Shown here: one piece after another, positions 1 through 6,020 of the stretch | Numbering within the stretch: position 1 is the stretch's first letter | How the letters are laid out: each line of letters opens with the position of its first letter | NCBI GenBank assembly: GCA_023271515.1 | Contig: JALPXQ010000058.1 | Location: forward strand, 1-8,079 | DNA from: Dehalococcoidia bacterium | GTDB taxonomy: Bacteria; Chloroflexota; Dehalococcoidia; SZUA-161; SpSt-899 | Reading direction: 5' to 3' | DNA length: 8,079 bases | Program-made: the position numbers and the translations under genes | The notes under the pieces: model-generated | Told to the model about the DNA's origin: nothing | What the model saw: only the letters and a program-made list of their open reading frames with translations | Database searches by the model: none

Positions 1-1
1 A

Positions 2-652
2 TGTGTCTACTGCCAGAATTACGACATAAGTCATCTGGGACACGGCAGCCGGGTTAGCGTTGAAGAGCTATCACGCGGCATGATGCACCTGCAGGACATG
101 GGCTGCCACAACATAAACCTGGTCACCCCAACGCATTTTGTTCCCCAACTGGTGAAGAGCATCCAAATTGCTATTGAAAGAGGCTTGCGGCTCCCCATAG
201 TCTACAACTGCGGCGGCTACGAAGACGCAAGCACCATCAGGTTGCTGGAGGGCATAATTGACATCTATATGCCCGATATGAAATACAGCGATCCCCAGAA
301 TGCCCGGAGATACTCCAATGCTGCGGATTACTTTATCCGCTGCCGGGAGGCGGTGAGGGAGATGCACCGTCAGGTCGGCGATCTCCAACTCGATAGCAGA
401 GGTATAGCGCAGCGAGGCCTGTTGATAAGGCATCTGATCCTGCCCAATGGTCTGGCCGGGAGCCGGGAGATTCTGAGATTCATCGCCGAAGAGATCTCGA
501 AGGATAGTTATGTCAACATAATGTTCCAGTATCGGCCGATATTCAAGGCAGGAGAGTATGAAGAGCTGAACAGGAGACCTACCCTGGACGAGTACCGGGA
601 GGCCGTCGCTATGGCCCAAGATTTCGGACTGCATCGCGGCTTCGGGAGATAG
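2..652 (+). CDS. PflX-type radical SAM protein (COG1313), C-terminal part, 5' truncated by window edge
   Basis: Radical SAM enzyme of the PflX family, homologous to pyruvate formate-lyase activating enzymes; the substrate of this family is not settled. The visible 216 residues begin inside the iron-sulfur motif: CVYCQN supplies the second and third cysteines of CxxxCxxC, and the first lies before the window. Family signatures follow in order: HNINLVTPTHFVPQ near residues 36-49, LPIVYNCGGYE near 63-73, DIYMPDMKY near 85-93, QVGDLQLDSRGIAQRGLLIRHLILP near 124-148, and YVNIMFQYRP near 169-178. The C-terminus ends at a TAG in the expected place for a family of roughly 290-330 residues, so only the N-terminal part is missing. 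The gene is convergent with tryptophanase, with only 25 bp between the stops. Family assignment is firm; the role in the cell is unknown. Confidence 0.9.
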   Translation, partial: CVYCQNYDISHLGHGSRVSVEELSRGMMHLQDMGCHNINLVTPTHFVPQLVKSIQIAIERGLRLPIVYNCGGYEDASTIRLLEGIIDIYMPDMKYSDPQNARRYSNAADYFIRCREAVREMHRQVGDLQLDSRGIAQRGLLIRHLILPNGLAGSREILRFIAEEISKDSYVNIMFQYRPIFKAGEYEELNRRPTLDEYREAVAMAQDFGLHRGFGR

Positions 653-677
653 GGGTGTGGTAAGAAGGCTCATGCCG

Positions 678-2060
678 TCAGACGGGTTCCAGGCGGGCAA
701 GAAAGTGCCTCAGCACCGGCGGAGCATGTACAATCCTCAGCCCCCTTATCTGATTCCGCCGCTCATAGACACGCTTGAGTCCCTCTGCCACCACATCCAT
801 ATGCCGATCGGTGTAAACTCTGCGGGGAATGGCCAGACGCAATAATTCCATTTTGGGGGAAATAGTCTCACCGGTTCCTTCATCTGGTGTGCTGAAGGCA
901 AGTGCGCCCAGACCTACCGCTCTCACCCCGGATTCGAGATACAGTTCCACCGCCAGGGCATCGGCGGGGAAGTGGCTTTGAGGGATGTGAGGTAGAAAAG
1001 ACGCCACATCCACAAAGAGAGCATGTCCTCCTACCGGCTGGATAATCTGTATTCCTGAATCTACCAGCAGTTCTCCCAGATATTCCACCTGTCGGATACG
1101 GCTAGCTATTAAGTCATCATCGGTCATCTCACGAAGGCCTCGCGCCACCGCCTCCAGGTCGCGGCCCGCCAATCCACCGTAAGTGATAAAGCCTTCCTGC
1201 GCAATCAGCAGAGGCAGTATCTTGCGATAAAGCTCCTCGTTATTCAGTCCGATGAGTCCACCGATATTTGCCATCGGATCCTTTTTACAACTGAAGGTAC
1301 AGCCATCGGAATAAGAGAATTGCTCCTTTATGATCTCGGCGAGGGCTCTATCTTGATAGCCTTCCTCCCTCTGTTGGATAAAATAGGCGTTCTCGGCACA
1401 GCGAGCAGCGTCGATAAAAACGGGGATCTCATATTCGGAGGCCACCTCTTTTACTTCCTTAAGGTTGGACATTGCAACCGGCTGGCCTCCACCGGCATTG
1501 TTTGTGATGGTCAGCATAATAAAAGGTATTTTCTGAGCGCCCACTTCGGTTATCAGTGCCCTCAATTTGACCAAATCAATGTTTCCCTTGAAGGGATGGA
1601 TGGCCTGCGGTTCATAAGCGACATCAGCCACACAATTGACCGGTTTGCCACCGAGCGACCTGATACAGGCATCGGTGGTATCGAAAGGCATATTGAATGG
1701 TATGACATCCCCCTTCTTGACCATTACCTGAAAAAGCAGCCTCTCTGCTGCCCTCCCCTGATGGACCGGCACGACATAGTTGAATCCCAATACATCGTGA
1801 ACCGCTTCCTCAAGGTGCCTGAAACCCCTGCAGCCGGCATAGCTTTCATCACCGAGCATTATTCCCGCCCACTGGTTATCGCTCATTGCCGCGGTACCAC
1901 TGTCAGTGAGGAGATCAATGTAGATATCATCTGACTTGAGGCCGAAGACATTGTAACCAGCCTCCTTGATTCTCCTTTCCCTCTCCTCCCGGCTGATCAG
2001 CCTGATAGGCTCCACAACCTTAATTCTAAATGGTTCGGCCATGACTTGCTCTTTTTTCAC
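678..2060 (-). CDS. tnaA: Tryptophanase (tyrosine phenol-lyase-like beta-eliminating lyase)
   Basis: Cytoplasmic PLP enzyme predicted to cleave L-tryptophan to indole, pyruvate and ammonia. With the chosen start it has 460 residues, a normal family length. Visible family residues: IDLLTDSGT (46-56), Tyr74 in GDESYAG, HQGR with Arg103, Asn188 in TNNAGGGQPV, Asp217 and Arg220 in IDAARCAENAYF, PLP lysine Lys260 in SCKKDPM, and Arg408 in LLRLAIPRR. As I recall both families, overall similarity is closer to tyrosine phenol-lyase, but three substrate-site positions are of tryptophanase type: Asp127 (Thr124 in the Citrobacter enzyme), Leu384 (its Arg381) and His452 (its Phe448). Start: GTG at 2060 lies 9 nt after GAGAGG and gives the usual short lead before AEPFRIK; GTG at 2069 (GTGA overlap with the upstream stop) and ATG at 2042 are alternatives. 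It is the last gene of the minus-strand block and no tnaC leader is seen. If the substrate call is wrong, it is a tyrosine phenol-lyase. Confidence 0.9.
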   Translation of the reverse strand: MKKEQVMAEPFRIKVVEPIRLISREERERRIKEAGYNVFGLKSDDIYIDLLTDSGTAAMSDNQWAGIMLGDESYAGCRGFRHLEEAVHDVLGFNYVVPVHQGRAAERLLFQVMVKKGDVIPFNMPFDTTDACIRSLGGKPVNCVADVAYEPQAIHPFKGNIDLVKLRALITEVGAQKIPFIMLTITNNAGGGQPVAMSNLKEVKEVASEYEIPVFIDAARCAENAYFIQQREEGYQDRALAEIIKEQFSYSDGCTFSCKKDPMANIGGLIGLNNEELYRKILPLLIAQEGFITYGGLAGRDLEAVARGLREMTDDDLIASRIRQVEYLGELLVDSGIQIIQPVGGHALFVDVASFLPHIPQSHFPADALAVELYLESGVRAVGLGALAFSTPDEGTGETISPKMELLRLAIPRRVYTDRHMDVVAEGLKRVYERRNQIRGLRIVHAPPVLRHFLARLEPV

Positions 2061-2065
2061 CAGTC

Positions 2066-3256
2066 TCACCCTCTCAATCCCAACTCACCTGCCAGCGCTT
2101 CCCATGCTGGCAGTGAATTCTCAATTATCCTCTTATCGACGCAATACGCCAGGCGAAAGTAACCGGGCTTGCCAAATCCTGTGCCAGGCACCACCAGGAT
2201 GTTGTGTTTCAGGGCTCTTTGGGCAAACTCCACATCGTCTGCCAGTGGTGATTTCGGGAAGAGGTAAAATGCCCCCTGTGGCTTAACCATCTCAAAGCCA
2301 AGCTGCGTCAGACTCTGATACAGCAAATCCCGCATCTTGCGGTATTCTTCTATGTCCGCCTTCTCCCGTTGTAACCCGGCAACCAAACGCTGCATCAACG
2401 CCGGTGCATTTATAAAGCCCAACGTGCGGTTGCAAAACACCAGGGCTTCCAGTAATAGCCCCACATTATCTATCCTGGGGCTTGCTGCTATATATCCGAT
2501 ACGCTCGCCGGCTAGCCCCAGATCTTTACTGTGGGAAGTGACTATTATTGCATTGTCAATGTATTTGAATACGCAGGGCACCTCAATATCGTAGACAATC
2601 CTGGCATAGGGTTCATCGGAGATCACGTATATCGGCCGTCCCAACTCTTGTGATTTCTCAGCCACCAGTCGACCCAACCGGGCCAGGATTTCCGAGGGGT
2701 ATACCACGCCGGTGGGGTTGTTGGGAGAATTGATGATAATGCCCCTCGTTTTCGGGTTTATTGCTGCTTCGATGGCTTCCATATCGGGCAAGAAGTTAGC
2801 ATCGGTATCTACTTCACGGATGACCCCGTTGTGATTATCCACATAAAACCGGTACTCTACAAAATACGGAGTGAGCACAATAACTTCGTCGCCGGGGTTC
2901 AAAATGGATTTGAGGACCACATTCAGTCCACCGCCGGCACCCACCGTCATGATGATGTGCTCCGGTCCGATAGCGAGGCCGCTATCCTCAGCGATCGCTT
3001 CGGCCACCGCCTGACGGGCTTCCGGGTAGCCGGCATTGCTCATGTAGCGGTGCATATCGGGAATGGGATCCTCAGCCAGTCGCCTCAACTCCTGGTAGAA
3101 CCTGGCCGGTGGCTCATGCACGGGGTTGCCCAGGGTAAAATCGTATACTTTATCCGCGCCGAAGATTTCGCGCAGGCGGTTACCCTCCTCAAACATCTTC
3201 CTGATCCAGGAGGCTCTGGTTAAGGATATTTCTACTTTTTCAGCAATTGCGCCCAT
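2066..3256 (-). CDS. Class I/II PLP-dependent aminotransferase
   Basis: Fold-type I aminotransferase of 396 residues, a normal length, expected to be a cytoplasmic dimer. Visible motifs: DFTLGNP (39-45), RYMSNAGYPEAR (70-81), glycine-rich TVGAGGG (104-110), NSPNNPTG with Asn180, SDEPYAR with Asp214 and Tyr217, PLP lysine Lys244 in SHSKDLGLAGERIGY with phosphate-binding Arg252, and Arg368 in GYFRLAY, which should hold the substrate carboxylate. The amino donor cannot be read from the sequence; aspartate or aromatic amino acids are typical for the superfamily. Start: the ORF opens at GTG 3265, but that GTG is the end of a strong AGAGGTG ribosome binding site, which sits 6 nt before ATG 3256, so I choose ATG. 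It lies 16 bp after the broken dctM and directly before tryptophanase, which suggests a shared amino-acid catabolic role. The reading frame is intact. Confidence 0.9.
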   Translation of the reverse strand: MGAIAEKVEISLTRASWIRKMFEEGNRLREIFGADKVYDFTLGNPVHEPPARFYQELRRLAEDPIPDMHRYMSNAGYPEARQAVAEAIAEDSGLAIGPEHIIMTVGAGGGLNVVLKSILNPGDEVIVLTPYFVEYRFYVDNHNGVIREVDTDANFLPDMEAIEAAINPKTRGIIINSPNNPTGVVYPSEILARLGRLVAEKSQELGRPIYVISDEPYARIVYDIEVPCVFKYIDNAIIVTSHSKDLGLAGERIGYIAASPRIDNVGLLLEALVFCNRTLGFINAPALMQRLVAGLQREKADIEEYRKMRDLLYQSLTQLGFEMVKPQGAFYLFPKSPLADDVEFAQRALKHNILVVPGTGFGKPGYFRLAYCVDKRIIENSLPAWEALAGELGLRG

Positions 3257-3272
3257 TAGTGTCACCTCTCTA
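3257..3272 (-). promoter_or_regulatory. Ribosome binding site deciding the aminotransferase start
   Basis: Between the dctM stop codon (3273-3275) and ATG 3256 the minus strand reads AGAGAGGTGACACTA. The purine-rich AGAGGTG is a good Shine-Dalgarno sequence 6 nt from the ATG and absorbs the alternative GTG at 3263-3265. It supports ATG over GTG as the start. Confidence 0.7.
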
Positions 3273-4495
3273 TTATATCATTACGCCGGGAAGCCATAAA
3301 GCCAACTGTGGAAAGACAGCGACCAGTGCCAGACCAATTGTTATGAGGCCGACGAAGGGAACCACTGAACGAATCAGGTTGGCCATGCTAACCTCCGGTG
3401 GGACAACTCCTTTCAGGTAGAAGATAGCGATCCCAAAGGGTGGTGTCAGCAAGGACATCTGCAGATTAACGACGATCAATACGGCAAACCATATTGGGTC
3501 GAATCCGAGATCGGCTATTATGGGGGAGAAGAGAGGGACAGCGATCATAATGATCGCCAGCCAATCGACAACCATGCCCAGCAAAAACACGATGATCATC
3601 ATCACCACCAGCATGCCCCACGGTCCAAACCCGAGCCCCATCATCAGGTCCCCCACTACCCTTCCTCCGCCCAGCGCCATGAAGACGCCGATAAAGCAGG
3701 TGGCACCGAAGGCAATCAGGGCAATCATCCCCAAAATTCTGCCGGTGCGATAAACCGACTCCTTTAACACCGAGACTTTGAGGCGGCGGTTGAGTGCAGC
3801 TACGATCAGGCTGCCGGCGATTCCCAGGGTAGCTGCTTCGGTAGGAGTGGCAATACCCAAGAGGATTGTTCCCAGTACGATGAGGATGAGAAACATCGTC
3901 GGAACTATTCCTGTGAGCAGGAGAACGCATTTTTTGTCGGAAGGAAACCCCCCTGCCCTCTTCCGGTATCGGTGGTCCCAGCTCGGGGCGTAGCCCAGTT
4001 CTAATCAGTATGTAGGCGATATACAGGGCGGCAAGGACAAGTCCAGGGACAAGGCAGGCCATGAACAAGGCGCCAACCGAGAGCCCAGCCCATGCTCCAT
4101 AGATAACCAGCATGATACTTGGGGGAATGATGATGCCGAGGCAGCCGGCAGTCATGACAGTGCCGGCAGCCAGTTTCTGGTTGTATTTACAGACGAATAC
4201 CGTTGCGACCGCCAGCCCACCCCGCAAAGAGGCCAGGATGACATAAAATGCTTCGTATAGTTTATTCTCCGCCCCCGACCGTTCCAGTATACAGCCCATA
4301 ATAATAAACAGGGGGACGGCGATCAGCTCCTAGGCCATCTGCAGGCCATAGATGCGCCTGACCAGCACGAGCGGGGTCATCTCACCAAAGAAGATCAGGC
4401 CGGTGAGTAATGCTACACCTCCTAGGACGAAGCCGACGGGATACCCTAGAAAACACAGCCGCCGGCAGGAACATCCACAGGGGATTAAAATCCAT
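3273..4495 (-). pseudogene. dctM: TRAP transporter large membrane subunit (DctM family), broken
   Basis: Remnant of the large permease subunit (about 12 membrane segments) of a sodium-dependent TRAP uptake system. The start MDFNPLWMFLPAAVF follows the dctQ stop by 2 bp. Conserved segments lie in three frames: LGYPVGFVLGGVALL, then AVPLFIIMGCILERSG, SLRGGLAVAT, GCLGIIIPPSIMLVIYG and RPELGPPIPEE, then GIATPTEAATLG, DWLAIIMIAVPLFSPI and LLTPPFGIAIFYLKG. Lesions: one extra base in a T4 run (plus-strand 4450-4453); an amber TAG at 4330-4332; one extra base in an A6 run (plus-strand 3930-3935). Near 4190 the text jumps from VFVC to KYNQKLAAG, omitting about 30 residues normally found there (the VGA..VTMG..LP.ML region). 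Corrected length is about 406 residues against roughly 430-440 for the family. The single-base shifts could be sequencing errors; the stop and deletion are harder to explain that way. Confidence 0.85.
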
Positions 4496-4497
4496 GG

Positions 4498-4937
4498 TTA
4501 TTTCTGTCTCCCGGTCAGTATCATTATGTCACGGGTGAATCTGGCCAGGCACTGGAGACCGAGCAGAGCAAAGCCTATCGGCAGCGTCGTCTTTAATGGA
4601 TATATCGGAGGGTTCCACGGTGAGCCGGTGCGCTCTAATAACTCCCAGGAGGTGGCGGCGAAATCAATCCCCGCCTGGTTGAGAACCGGTTGTAAATAAC
4701 ATCCACCGCAATATGGCCTCCCTCCTTGTGTGTCCAGGCCATTACGCTTACAAAATAGGTTCCCCAGAGCATGATCGAGAGTTCGAATGCCCATACTGTG
4801 GGGGCGCCAAATACCGTCCGCATTATCACTTCGTAGAGTATAATCAGGATAACGACGATCATGAGCCAACTGGCACATTTCCCGGTTACCTCACTGATCT
4901 TATCTATTGCTTTGAGAACAGCGTTTAGCTTCTTCAC
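4498..4937 (-). pseudogene. dctQ: TRAP transporter small membrane subunit (DctQ family), internal deletion and frame change
   Basis: Remnant of the small membrane subunit, which normally has four membrane segments. From GTG 4937 the first 89 residues are normal: a cytoplasmic lead, TM1 (about 23-43, SWLMIVVILIILYEVIMR), TM2 (about 48-70, with the typical WAFELSIMLWGTYF) and the family stretch HKEGGHIAVDVIYNRFS. After STRRG (near 4668) that frame runs into an unrelated tail ending at 4635. The other frame resumes with SWELLERTGSPWNPP and the last membrane segment LPIGFALLGLQCLARF, ending at TAA 4498. The third membrane segment is missing, so this is a deletion of roughly 25-30 codons that also changes frame, not a simple base-call error. 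The dctQ-dctM spacing of 2 bp is the normal translationally coupled arrangement. Confidence 0.85.
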
Positions 4938-4975
4938 TTATCTATTGCCTGCTCTCCGCATAAGTTAATTTACGT

Positions 4976-6006
4976 CTAGAAATCGTCGAGCGCCTTCATA
5001 GGCGCCATCAATTCCATGAAGTCCAGTTGGCTCTGCAGTACCCTGGCAAAGAAAGCACATTCAGCGGCATATTCTTCCAGCACCTCCATCGCCGTAGCCT
5101 GTAGTAGTGCCAGGTCTTCATCGGGCAATCGTATCAACTGGGCGCCGGCTGCGAGCTGCCTTTCAAGGGCCCTGGCATTCTCATAGAAAGTAAACTGCTT
5201 GTAATGGGCGTAGGTGGCAAGGCCGGCTATCTCCACTATTCATTTCAGGTCGTAGGCAGCTCTGCCCACGCATCCTTATTGACGATGAATATGGTGAACA
5301 GGCCTGGTTCATGCCACCCAGGCGCCTGCATGTACGGCGCCGGCTCATGGAAGCCGGCTGCCTCGTTGGACATAGGGCCGGCCCACTCAGCGCCATCTAT
5401 TAAGCCTGCCTCCAGGGCGGTATATATCTCTCCTCCAGGCAGGGGAGTTACTCCAATCCCCAAGCGTTTGAAGATTTCAGCCTGCAGGCCAACTACCCGC
5501 ATGCTTCTTCCCTTCAGATCTTCCAGGGTAGCCCACGGCTGGATCATCTGTAAAGCTGTCCCGCCGGCTTCTACAAAGACGCCAGCAATGTGTATATTAA
5601 GCGGTTCATAGAGCTCAGCCATCAGCTCTTTTCCTCCACCCCGGAGATACCAGGTCAGCCAGTCCTCGTGGCGGAGCCCGAAGGGTACGGCACCGAAGAG
5701 TTTAAATGCCGGATCAAGTCCCGCATCGAAGATGGACCACCATGTGCCCATCTCGATAATTCTGTCTGATACCACTGAGCGTATCTCCATTGCGGGGACT
5801 ATCTCTCCCGCACCGTACGAATGGATGATCAATCGCCCGCCGCTCAGATCATACACCGCGTCAATGAAGAAATCCTGGGAGTTTACCATCGCCGGATGCC
5901 CGGCAGGCCAAAACGCCTGCATGCGCCACTCGAACGTCGGCAGCGGCTCGGGTGCCGGCACATCAGGCTCTACCTCCACTGGCGGACATGCGGGAAAAGA
6001 AACATG
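4976..6006 (-). pseudogene. dctP: TRAP transporter substrate-binding protein (DctP/TakP-like), no signal peptide, frameshifted
   Basis: Remnant of the periplasmic or lipid-anchored binding protein of the TRAP system. The body (5979-5245) shows FWPAGHPAMV, GGRLIIHSYGAGEIVPAMEI, the DLKGRSMRVVG stretch with the conserved Arg that holds the substrate carboxylate, and GGEIYTALEAGLIDGAEWAGP, followed by PGWHEPG. The last two are hallmarks of the TakP-like clade, whose known members bind 2-oxoacids such as pyruvate. The frame then breaks in 5231-5246 after AELPTT, where TGA and TAG codons lie in the competing frames, and continues with VEIAGLATY to the proper C-terminus at 4976. At the N-terminus, FPAC at 5997-5986 looks like the end of a lipobox followed by a Pro/Glu linker, but an in-frame TGA at 6007-6009 precedes it. 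No start, ribosome site or hydrophobic signal segment fits in the 12 bp before the pyrB stop, so the 5' end appears deleted. Confidence 0.85.
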
Positions 6007-6020
6007 TCAATCCACCGTCA

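Noticed and set aside
653..677. A bidirectional terminator between the convergent radical SAM and tryptophanase genes.
   Set aside because: The 25-bp gap has no stem of useful length and no T-run on either strand.
1320..1934. Long plus-strand open frame opposite tryptophanase (204 codons).
   Set aside because: It is the antisense shadow of a clearly conserved gene and its translation resembles no family; the same holds for the open frame at 71-700 opposite the radical SAM gene.
2030..2100. A TnaC-like leader peptide before tryptophanase.
   Set aside because: The region is the end of the aminotransferase gene and the immediate start of tryptophanase; there is no intergenic space and no short Trp-containing reading frame with a ribosome site.
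3466..4299. A separate 277-residue membrane protein gene.
   Set aside because: Its first half is the middle of DctM and its second half is out-of-frame translation past the frameshift near 3930; it is part of the broken dctM.
4330..4332. The amber codon in dctM as a recoded (pyrrolysine-type) codon.
   Set aside because: DctM is not a protein known to use such recoding, the same gene has frameshifts and a deletion, and other genes in the window end normally at TAG (the radical SAM gene and pyrB).
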